6,862 nucleotides of DNA from an uncultured Collinsella sp. (lineage in GTDB: Bacteria; Actinomycetota; Coriobacteriia; Coriobacteriales; Coriobacteriaceae). Below are positions 1 to 5,470 of this stretch, one piece after another. The notes beneath the pieces were generated by a model. The model saw only the letters and a program-made list of their open reading frames with translations, was not told where the DNA came from and searched no databases. A program made the position numbers and the translations under genes. The stretch lies in NCBI GenBank assembly GCA_900548075.1, contig URJD01000098.1, forward strand, positions 1-6,862, read 5' to 3'. Each line of letters starts with the position of its first letter. Positions within the stretch are counted from its first letter, which is position 1.

Positions 1-632
1 CCGATAGTGTCCTCGGGACCGCGCTCGCGACCGTACTTTTGCTTATAGGTGCGAATGAGCGGCAGGGTAAAGATGAGCCACCAGGCACCGGTGATGATAA
101 ACGACAGGCGCGTGGCGAGCATGGTGGGAATGCCCAAGGCCGGACCGCCCATGATGAGTGCCAGGCAAATGATGAACGGCACGGTGGAGCCGATATAGCC
201 CCAGGCATAGCCCGAGCTGGACACGGCATCCATGCGCTCGTCGGTGGTGATATCGGGCAGCATGGCGTCGTAGAACGTCATGGACGAGTTAAGGCCGATG
301 GTACACAGCACATAGACGGTCAAAAATGCCATGGCCGACATGGGGATGGCCTGTGCCAGGCAAAGCACCAGGCCGGTCAGGAAAAAGCCCATGAAAAACT
401 TGATCTTATTGCCCGCGTAGTCGGCAAGTGCGCCCAAAATGGGCATGAGCATGGCAATGACCAGCGAGGCGATCGTCTGCGCGTTACCCCAGGCGACGAC
501 CAGGTCGGCCGAAGAAGCGCCGGTGTTGATGGCGTTAAAGTAGATGGGCACCACCGAGGTGTTGAGCAGCACGAGGGCCGAGTTGCCCACATCGTACATA
601 ACCCAGTTACGCTCGAGCTTGGTGTATTTCAT
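1..632 (-). CDS. MFS transporter, UMF1 (Atg22-like) family, C-terminal part beyond the left edge
   Basis: Polytopic membrane transporter of the UMF1/Atg22 branch of the major facilitator superfamily. Bacterial members are mostly uncharacterised and the substrate is unknown. Reading from the ATG at 632, 210 complete codons are open to the window edge, against about 420-450 residues for the family, so roughly the N-terminal half is present. Seen: the family-typical start ERNWVMYDVGNSA (residues 7-19), an MFS motif A-like loop GALADYAGNK (67-76), and the signature YDAMLPDIT followed by SSSGYAWGYIGS (121-149). About six hydrophobic segments lie near residues 14-34, 48-70, 79-97, 100-120, 142-162 and 172-193. 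An AAGGGG ribosome site ends 8 nt before the ATG and supports this start. The gene follows the phospholipase-like gene after 116 bp. I see no convincing terminator or promoter in that gap, so co-transcription is possible. The family call is firm; function is not inferable. Confidence 0.88.
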   Translation of the reverse strand, partial: MKYTKLERNWVMYDVGNSALVLLNTSVVPIYFNAINTGASSADLVVAWGNAQTIASLVIAMLMPILGALADYAGNKIKFFMGFFLTGLVLCLAQAIPMSAMAFLTVYVLCTIGLNSSMTFYDAMLPDITTDERMDAVSSSGYAWGYIGSTVPFIICLALIMGGPALGIPTMLATRLSFIITGAWWLIFTLPLIRTYKQKYGRERGPEDTI

Positions 633-748
633 GGACAGGGCCCCTTCGTATTCGCCCGATATGCAGTTAGTTCATCGTACCCCAATTGTCCAGAAACGCC
701 GGTAAGGATTCGGCAAAGGGGCATGCACGGACATGCAAGCCGGAGGCT

Positions 749-1693
749 CTACTCCTCGCGGTCGAACTCCTCGTCAGTGCCGAGCACGCGGCCGCTGTAG
801 TTGACATGGCTGGTCACGGCATCCATATCGCCCGTCTCGATGAATCGGGCAACCGTGCACTCGTAATCGACCAGCGCGCGATCGAAGACCTCGGGGAAGC
901 TCTCGTTCGAGACCTCGTCGGTAAAGGGATTCTTCCAGGTCAGATGACCCAAGTTGCCAGTACGCTCGGGCAACTCGGTCGTCACGCGATGGGCAAGGCC
1001 ATCGAGCAGCGAGTAGTCGTGCACCAAGCCCTCAACCAGCGAGATCGCGCGCGTCTTTGCGGAGCCGGCCGGCTCAATCGCGCGGTAAAGTCGCTGCATA
1101 TTGGCAACGGCCGCACCGTACTCCCCCGCCGGAATGTCAATGCCGTACACGCGTCCGGCAACATAGCTCATCAGCACGCCGGCCACGCGATTGATGCGAT
1201 CGGTGGTGACGATCTCGCCCGCCGGCGGGTAATCGTCAACCGTAGCGCCATCGCGTTTAAGCTGCAGCATCAGCACATCCAGGTCGCTCTCGATCACGGC
1301 ATGGACCTGACTGCTCGAATCCTCAAGCTCTGAATCGGACTCCACGATGCCAAACTGCTGCTCATAGACAAAAGGATGCGCATTGCGGTCGAGCACGTAG
1401 TGCGACAGCAAACCCAGCGCAAAGGCGCGACCCAGGTTGGCATCGCGCGGAAGCAGATGAGACACGCCGTCGCGCAGACACGAGAACTGGCGCGACATTC
1501 GCGAGCGGTGCATAACCTGCGCCAGCAGCGTACAGTCGGAAACGCGGGGCGTCAGGATGTGGAAGAAAAACGGGTCGGGACCCTGGTTGCCCAGGATAAA
1601 GGCGATGCGCTCCTCGTCGGACGTGATGACGCCCTGCGGAAGACGGTCGATGCTTTCCTCGCCAAACAGATGATGCGTAATGAGCGCGGGCAT
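749..1693 (-). CDS. Zinc-dependent phospholipase C family protein (no signal peptide)
   Basis: A 314-residue protein resembling the zinc-dependent phospholipase C family (Pfam Zn_dep_PLPC type), a helical fold that binds zinc through several His and Asp residues. Seen: MPALITHHLFGEE at the start (H7, H8), GNQGPDPFFFH (residues 35-45, D40, H45), GLLSHYVLDRNAHPFVY (94-110, H98, D102, H106) and H131-A-V-I-E135-S-D137, the spacing expected for the metal site. The frame extends 10 codons upstream, but AAAGGA 5 nt before the ATG at 1693 marks that ATG as the start. Unlike secreted clostridial phospholipases C there is no signal peptide or membrane segment, so the protein looks cytoplasmic. The true substrate is unknown, and phosphodiesterase activity on lipids should not be assumed. 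It lies 91 bp downstream of the response regulator gene, with a possible promoter of its own in the gap. Confidence 0.82.
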   Translation of the reverse strand: MPALITHHLFGEESIDRLPQGVITSDEERIAFILGNQGPDPFFFHILTPRVSDCTLLAQVMHRSRMSRQFSCLRDGVSHLLPRDANLGRAFALGLLSHYVLDRNAHPFVYEQQFGIVESDSELEDSSSQVHAVIESDLDVLMLQLKRDGATVDDYPPAGEIVTTDRINRVAGVLMSYVAGRVYGIDIPAGEYGAAVANMQRLYRAIEPAGSAKTRAISLVEGLVHDYSLLDGLAHRVTTELPERTGNLGHLTWKNPFTDEVSNESFPEVFDRALVDYECTVARFIETGDMDAVTSHVNYSGRVLGTDEEFDREE

Positions 1694-1698
1694 AATGA

Positions 1699-1704
1699 TC
1701 CTTT
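1699..1704 (-). promoter_or_regulatory. Ribosome binding site of the phospholipase C family gene
   Basis: AAAGGA on the minus strand, 5 nt before the ATG at 1693. It decides the start: the alternative in-frame start 30 bp further upstream (1723) would add residues that the family does not show and would place this site inside the coding region. Confidence 0.7.
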
Positions 1705-1725
1705 CGATTTCATTCGATGTCACCC

Positions 1726-1752
1726 ATTATGCCCACCGCACGGTCATGCCAA
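1726..1752 (-). promoter_or_regulatory. Candidate promoter of the phospholipase C family gene
   Basis: On the minus strand TTGGCA (1752-1747, five of six matches to the -35 consensus) is followed after 15 bp by CATAAT (1731-1726, five of six to the -10 consensus), about 33 bp before the ATG at 1693. The 15-bp spacer is shorter than the usual 16-18, so this is only a candidate. It lies between the response regulator stop and the phospholipase-like gene and would allow separate expression of the latter. Confidence 0.3.
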
Positions 1753-1784
1753 ACCTGCGGCGGCAAACGATGGCGCACCGACCC

Positions 1785-2519
1785 TTACGCAAGCCCCAAA
1801 TGCGACTTGACCTCGGCGGCGCGACGACGAGACACGGGTACCGTCGAGCTCACGCGGTCGAGCCGAAGCTCCATCAGACCCGTGGAGCCGATCTCGACAT
1901 TGTGCACGTCTTCCAAATTGACCAGATAGCTGCGATGGACGCGGATAAATCCCTCGGAGCCCAAGCGACGCTCGAGCGAGGAAATCGACTCATTAATCAG
2001 ATACGTCCCCTCGGCGCAGACCGCATTGCAAAAATCGGCGCGCGCCTCAAAGTAGCAGACATCCGCCACGGGAATGAACACCCTTTTGCCCCCACGATCC
2101 ACCGTCAAGCGCAAAGGCTGGCGCGGAGCATGGACGACACGGCGAGCGCCCAGGGCAGTCTCGATCTTGTCGAGTGCCTTTGACAGGCGGGCATCCTCAA
2201 CCGGTTTGACGATGTAATCGACAGCATCGAGGTTATACGCATCGGCGGCAAACTCGGCAAACGCTGTCACAAACACAACCACCGGCGGCGTCTTTAGGTT
2301 CTGCAGCGTCTCGGCAAGCTCAATTCCCGAGCGACCGGGCATGGTAATGTCTAAAAACAGCACGTCGGGCTTGTTCGACAGAATCGACTCCACGGCTTCG
2401 GTGACATTGCCCGCCTCGGCAATCTGGCCCACACGCGTATCCTTTTCCAACAGATAGCGTAGCTCAGCCCTAATGGGAGGCTCGTCATCAACCACCAAGA
2501 TATTCCAGCCTTCGGACAT
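1785..2519 (-). CDS. LytTR-family response regulator transcription factor
   Basis: A 244-residue two-component regulator of the LytR/AlgR/AgrA class. The receiver domain spans about residues 5-120, with acidic pocket D11-D12-E13, phospho-acceptor D57 in LFLDITMPG, T85 and K105 (DYIVKPVEDA). The C-terminal LytTR DNA-binding domain spans about residues 140-243 and includes VCYFEARADF and FIRVHRSYLVNL, hallmarks of the domain. Phosphorylation at D57 by the kinase encoded just upstream is expected to control binding to promoter direct repeats. The start is ATG 2519, preceded by GAGGGG with 8-nt spacing; a GTG eight codons upstream is in frame but would swallow that ribosome site. The kinase stop lies 38 bp upstream, so the two genes form one operon. 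Regulon unknown: family members control autolysis, peptide or nutrient responses and uptake systems. Domain call certain, target genes unknown. Confidence 0.95.
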   Translation of the reverse strand: MSEGWNILVVDDEPPIRAELRYLLEKDTRVGQIAEAGNVTEAVESILSNKPDVLFLDITMPGRSGIELAETLQNLKTPPVVVFVTAFAEFAADAYNLDAVDYIVKPVEDARLSKALDKIETALGARRVVHAPRQPLRLTVDRGGKRVFIPVADVCYFEARADFCNAVCAEGTYLINESISSLERRLGSEGFIRVHRSYLVNLEDVHNVEIGSTGLMELRLDRVSSTVPVSRRRAAEVKSHLGLA

Positions 2520-2527
2520 ATGTGCTT

Positions 2528-2533
2528 CCCCTC
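2528..2533 (-). promoter_or_regulatory. Ribosome binding site of the response regulator gene
   Basis: GAGGGG on the minus strand, 8 nt before the ATG at 2519. It lies in the 38-bp gap after the kinase stop codon and argues against the longer GTG start at 2543. Confidence 0.6.
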
Positions 2534-2557
2534 TTTTTCTCACAATCCAACCGCGTG

Positions 2558-3943
2558 CTACGCCGTCAACGGCGCGGGCTCATGCGGCTCGCCGTTCAGC
2601 TCGACGATGACCTGCGTTCCCACGCCCTCCTGGGACTTCACGCGCATGCCGGAATCTTCTCCGTAAAAGAAATGGATGCGCTGAAGCACGTTGAAGAGCG
2701 CCAGGCCGCAACCTCGCTTGACGGAGCCGTCGGCGGTAATGCTCTCGGGCTCCTCCAGGCGATGCTGCTCAAACAGATGTGCGCAGACCTCTTCGCTCAT
2801 ACCGATGCCGTCGTCCTCGACGATGATCTCCAAACCGTCATCGGTCTCGAAAGCCCTAACATGAATAGAAAGCGGCTCGGTCTCGCGCTGTGCGTGCTTG
2901 ATGCAGTTTTCGAGCAACGGCTGCAAGATAAACGGCGGCACCATGCAATCGCGCACCTCAAAGTCGATATCGACCGAGACGCGCAGGCGGCCGTCGCCAT
3001 AACGAGCCTGCATAAGATTGATATAGCGAGTGCCCTGTTCCACCTCGTGCTCGAGCGTGGTGAGCGTATCGGAATCAGAAAGCGTCTGACGGTAGTAATT
3101 GGAAAAGTCGATCAGCAGCGACCTGGCCTTGTCCGGCTCGGTACGTACGAGCGACACGATGGTGCTGATGGTGTTAAACAGAAAATGAGGATCGACCTGC
3201 GATTGCAAGGCGCGCAGCTCCACGCGGGCCGTGAGCTCGTCCTGGCGCTCGAGCTCAAAGCTCGCAAGCTGCGTGGAAATGAGGTCGGCAAAGCCCGAGG
3301 CAAGCGCCGTCTGGCGCATATCGATGCTGCTCAGACGGGGATAATACAGCTCGAGCGTGCCCACGCAATGCCCGCGCACGGTAAGCGGTGCGACAATACC
3401 GGCGCGCAGGCGCGGAAAGTAGCCACCCGTCTCGGTCGAGGCATCGCGCGAGAACACGCTTTGCTCACCGCTGTTGATCACATTGAGCGTGGTCCGTAGC
3501 ACCACCGGGGTGCCCGCGGGGCATTTTGCCGAGTCCTCGCCCCAGCTTGCCAACACCTGCTTGCCGTCGGTAAAGCAGATGGCAGAGGCGATAGTTTCGG
3601 ACAGGATGATCTTAGAGGCACCCAGGGCAGCTTCGGGCGTAAGGCCGCGCGACGTGTAGGCGAATATTTTCGACGCGATGGCGAGCGTGCGGTCGGTAGC
3701 GCTCGATGTGAGGTCGTCGGGAACGACAAAGACGTACGAGAAGAAGAAGCACAGCATGACCAAGCCGGCAATGACGACAACGGCCGGAACGGGATTGGGA
3801 TTATCGGTTAGATCCCAGATGAGCAGCAGGATAAGCAGCGGAACGACAATACCGAGCAAGATGGCTTGAACCACATGCTGAGCGGTACGAAAGACCTTGG
3901 TAGAGTTGTAGCTCTTGCCCAGAATCAGCCTATTGAGATCCAC
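2558..3943 (-). CDS. LytS-type sensor histidine kinase (His_kinase/HATPase_c)
   Basis: A membrane sensor kinase of 461 residues with GTG start at 3943, partner of the LytTR regulator encoded 38 bp downstream. Order of parts: short cytoplasmic N-terminus; two hydrophobic helices at about residues 26-43 and 52-74 joined by a very short external loop; a GAF-like cytoplasmic sensor region at about 85-225; the LytS-type His_kinase motif with the phospho-accepting H253 in QVDPHFLFNTIS; then the ATPase domain with N-box QPLLENCIKH (N346), G1 box EDDGIGM (376-382) and G2 box GCGL (411-414). With almost no extracellular part, the signal is probably read in the membrane or by the GAF-like domain; the ligand is unknown. 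The start is ambiguous: an ATG at 3949 is in frame but abuts the AAGGAG ribosome site with no spacer, so the GTG six bases on is preferred. An intrinsic terminator lies just upstream and separates the gene from the amidohydrolase. Confidence 0.93.
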   Translation of the reverse strand: MDLNRLILGKSYNSTKVFRTAQHVVQAILLGIVVPLLILLLIWDLTDNPNPVPAVVVIAGLVMLCFFFSYVFVVPDDLTSSATDRTLAIASKIFAYTSRGLTPEAALGASKIILSETIASAICFTDGKQVLASWGEDSAKCPAGTPVVLRTTLNVINSGEQSVFSRDASTETGGYFPRLRAGIVAPLTVRGHCVGTLELYYPRLSSIDMRQTALASGFADLISTQLASFELERQDELTARVELRALQSQVDPHFLFNTISTIVSLVRTEPDKARSLLIDFSNYYRQTLSDSDTLTTLEHEVEQGTRYINLMQARYGDGRLRVSVDIDFEVRDCMVPPFILQPLLENCIKHAQRETEPLSIHVRAFETDDGLEIIVEDDGIGMSEEVCAHLFEQHRLEEPESITADGSVKRGCGLALFNVLQRIHFFYGEDSGMRVKSQEGVGTQVIVELNGEPHEPAPLTA

Positions 3944-3949
3944 CGTCAT

Positions 3950-3955
3950 CTCCTT
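3950..3955 (-). promoter_or_regulatory. Ribosome binding site that decides the kinase start
   Basis: AAGGAG on the minus strand touches the ATG at 3949 directly but stands 6 nt before the in-frame GTG at 3943. The run AAGGAGATGACG resembles the extended complement of the 16S rRNA tail, so the ATG is probably part of the ribosome site rather than the start. The effect on the protein is only two residues. Confidence 0.6.
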
Positions 3956-3976
3956 CTTACTGACGCACCCCATAGC

Positions 3977-4003
3977 AATAAAGAGGGCCGCAAGCGACCC
4001 TCT
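3977..4003 (-). terminator. Rho-independent terminator after the amidohydrolase gene
   Basis: On the minus strand AGAGGGTCGC (4003-3994), a TT at the tip, and GCGGCCCTCT (3991-3982) form a 10-bp stem with one G-U pair. In practice the loop is four bases. The sequence TTATT follows, giving a short U-rich tail TTTATT. The G-U pair forms only in the minus-strand RNA (it is a C/A mismatch in the plus-strand RNA), which supports minus-strand function. It lies about 60 bp after the amidohydrolase stop and only about 34 bp before the kinase start, so it may also act as a leader hairpin or attenuator for the kinase operon. Confidence 0.72.
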
Positions 4004-4005
4004 CC

Positions 4006-4020
4006 ATTGCATTATGCAAT
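4006..4020. repeat. 15-bp perfect palindrome, possible operator, overlapping a -10-like CATAAT
   Basis: ATTGCAT, one central base, ATGCAAT: seven-base arms with perfect symmetry. It contains CATAAT on the minus strand (4016-4011), five of six matches to a -10 box, although no good -35 box stands at the right distance; the best is TTGATG at 20-bp spacing. It lies between the amidohydrolase stop and the terminator hairpin, upstream of the kinase gene. It could be an operator over a kinase promoter; this is inference from symmetry and position. Confidence 0.4.
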
Positions 4021-4049
4021 CAAATACTGTGTTTTACATCAAGCCATCG

Positions 4050-4058
4050 ATGAACGGT
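4050..4058 (-). promoter_or_regulatory. Candidate LytTR half-site upstream of the kinase operon
   Basis: ACCGTTCAT on the minus strand agrees at every position with the degenerate LytTR-domain consensus [TA][AC][CA]GTTN[AG][TG]. It lies 3 bp after the amidohydrolase stop and about 107 bp before the kinase start. These regulators usually bind two such repeats about one helical turn apart, and no second copy is seen nearby, so this could be chance. Confidence 0.22.
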
Positions 4059-4061
4059 AGC

Positions 4062-5339
4062 TTAGGCGCTGTACTTGTTTGCCTCGCCGAAGGTGCCGGC
4101 CTCGACAATCCAGCCGTCCTTCATGATGACGTCCATGTTGTCGGTGTTGAGCACGTGGATGTCGGCGGCGACGTCACCGTTGACGACCAGCAGGTCGGCG
4201 CACTTGCCGGCCTCGATGGAACCGGTCTCGCCCTCGATGTGGCACATCTTGGCACCGTTGAGGGTGGCACAGGTGATGGTCTCGACCGGGGTGAAGCCGA
4301 TCTTGTCGACGAACTCGTACATCTCCTCGATGGAGCAGGTGCCGTACGGGGTGACGAAGGAGAAGGAGTCGGAGCCGATCGTCATGACGACGCCGCGCTT
4401 CTTGGCCTCGCGCAGGCAGTCGTAGTTGCGCTGCAGCTCCTTCTCGACCAAGGTGCCCTCGTACTTGTCGTGCAGCTCGGGGACGTAGACGGGCGGATAG
4501 GTGGCGTACCAGGTGGGCAGGAAGGCGATCGTCGGGGTGAAGAAGGTGCCCTGCTCGGCCATGAGGTCCATGGTGCGCTCATCGATATCGAAGCCGTGAA
4601 TCAGCTGCTCGCAGCCAAAGCGAACGGAATCGTAGGCAGCGGCGTGGTTGTTGTAGCAGTGGCTCCATACGGGGATGCCGACCATCTTTGCCTCTTCGAC
4701 CACGGCCTGGATCTCCTCGGAGCAGTAGTGCTGGTCGCGGCCGGAGTCCCAGCGCCAGATGCCGCCACCGGTAGCCCAGATCTTGATGGCATCGGGGTTC
4801 TCACGCAGGCGACGACGGACGGCCTTGCGCAGATCCCAAGGACCGTCGACCTGATCGCCCCAGGGGTGCGATTCCTTGTTGAGCTCCTGGCTGCAGTGGT
4901 GGGAGTCACCGTGACCGGCAACACGGCAGAAGCCGAGGCCGGTGGCCAGAACGCGCGGGCCCTTGAAGACGCCCTTGTCGATGCAGTCGCGAATCTGGAT
5001 ACCAAAGCGGCCGATCTCGCAGACGGTGGTGAGGCCGTGGGTGAGGCAGTCGTAGGCCTGCTTGACGGCGACGGCCTGCTTCTCGAGGAGCGGCTGCATG
5101 ACCCAATCGGTATCATCGTCGGTCAGGTTGCCCGAGAAGTGCAGGTGGGTGTCAATCAGGCCGGGAAGGACAGTCTTGCCGGCGGCGTCGATAACCTCAA
5201 CGCCCTCGGGAAGGTCCTGCATAGCACCGGCGTACTCGATCTTACCGTTGTCGTCGACGAGAACGAGGGAGTTCTCGACCGGCTCGGCACCGGTACCGTC
5301 GATGAGCTTACCGCCAACGATTGCATACTTAGTGGACAT
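4062..5339 (-). CDS. Metal-dependent amidohydrolase (prolidase / imidazolonepropionase-like)
   Basis: A cytoplasmic hydrolase of 425 residues from the amidohydrolase superfamily, in the group of metal-dependent hydrolases that includes Xaa-Pro dipeptidase-like and acyl-amino-acid-cleaving enzymes. Seen: N-terminal beta-sandwich strand with KLIDGTG (11-17), LPGLIDTHLHF (58-68) with metal ligands H65 and H67, the likely carboxylated lysine K186 in IKIWATGGG, H227 in WSHC, H248 in LIHGF, and the catalytic aspartate D324 in TIGSDSF. The end returns to the sandwich domain with GSIEAGKCADLLVV (373-386). All expected ligands are present, so it should be active on two metals, cleaving an amide-type bond; the substrate is not readable from sequence. 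The 13 cysteines are many for its size. A strong AAGGAGG site ends 4 nt before the ATG. The permease gene upstream (131 bp) suggests the substrate is imported, perhaps an amino acid derivative. Lys codons are nearly all AAG, consistent with high expression. Confidence 0.92.
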   Translation of the reverse strand: MSTKYAIVGGKLIDGTGAEPVENSLVLVDDNGKIEYAGAMQDLPEGVEVIDAAGKTVLPGLIDTHLHFSGNLTDDDTDWVMQPLLEKQAVAVKQAYDCLTHGLTTVCEIGRFGIQIRDCIDKGVFKGPRVLATGLGFCRVAGHGDSHHCSQELNKESHPWGDQVDGPWDLRKAVRRRLRENPDAIKIWATGGGIWRWDSGRDQHYCSEEIQAVVEEAKMVGIPVWSHCYNNHAAAYDSVRFGCEQLIHGFDIDERTMDLMAEQGTFFTPTIAFLPTWYATYPPVYVPELHDKYEGTLVEKELQRNYDCLREAKKRGVVMTIGSDSFSFVTPYGTCSIEEMYEFVDKIGFTPVETITCATLNGAKMCHIEGETGSIEAGKCADLLVVNGDVAADIHVLNTDNMDVIMKDGWIVEAGTFGEANKYSA

Positions 5340-5343
5340 GGTT

Positions 5344-5360
5344 CCTCCTTATGGATCCAT
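5344..5360 (-). promoter_or_regulatory. Strong ribosome binding site next to a 10-bp palindrome
   Basis: AAGGAGG (5350-5344) stands 4 nt before the amidohydrolase ATG and is a near-perfect 16S match. Directly upstream lies the perfect palindrome ATGGATCCAT (5351-5360). A short fold there could affect ribosome access, but ten bases with no loop make this weak. Confidence 0.5.
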
Positions 5361-5412
5361 ATAGTGGGCGAGGCCGTGTTGGGTTAAGGCCTCACAAAGC
5401 TACCCAAGTGGC

Positions 5413-5464
5413 GCCGGGTTCGGTGCGCGGAAGAGAGGGACCCGCGCACCTGATTCGCCCCGGC
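5413..5464. repeat. Two-tier GC-rich hairpin between permease and amidohydrolase genes
   Basis: Inner arms GGTGCGCGG (5422-5430) and CCGCGCACC (5442-5450) pair perfectly over nine bases around an 11-base loop. Outer arms GCCGGG (5413-5418) and CCCGGC (5459-5464) add six more pairs across small internal loops. The structure starts 6 bp after the permease stop. No U-run follows on the minus strand, so it is not a standard intrinsic terminator. It may protect the 3' end of the permease message, set different transcript levels for the two genes, or be an atypical terminator. Confidence 0.6.
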
Positions 5465-5470
5465 TCGGCG

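Noticed and set aside
633..748. Possible terminator or promoter after the phospholipase-like gene
   Set aside because: Two TGCATG copies and a short GCATG/CATGC hairpin are present, but with no U-run, and TACGAT has no matching -35 box. Nothing here is strong enough to call.
39..800. A 253-codon plus-strand frame opposite the UMF1 transporter
   Set aside because: The translation is dominated by Gly, His, Asp and Arg with no family resemblance, while the opposite strand encodes an unmistakable membrane transporter.
2522..3499. A 325-codon open frame on the plus strand opposite the kinase
   Set aside because: Antisense to clear His_kinase and HATPase motifs; the composition is rich in Arg, His, Gln and Leu with no recognisable fold, typical of a shadow frame.
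3944..4012. Longer kinase start at 4012 giving a lipoprotein-like leader ending in AMGC
   Set aside because: The added residues are encoded by the palindrome and terminator hairpin, there is no ribosome site before 4012, and the kinase already has two membrane helices.
5348..5359. Tiny leader frame ATG GAT CCA TAA overlapping the amidohydrolase ribosome site
   Set aside because: Three codons with no ribosome site of its own; explained by the ATGGATCCAT palindrome and probably chance.
3915..5387. A 490-codon open frame on the plus strand opposite the amidohydrolase
   Set aside because: It is the mirror of a strongly biased G/C-ending gene. The translation is low-complexity (rich in Gly, Val, Asp, Leu, Ala), shows no domain, and has no ribosome site; the minus-strand gene has all catalytic motifs.
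5361..5400. Possible promoter in front of the amidohydrolase (TTAACC with CTATAT or TATATG)
   Set aside because: Both hexamers are poor and spacing to the better -10-like box is 19 bp; a six-base GAGGCC/GGCCTC inverted repeat in the same place is too short to support an operator.
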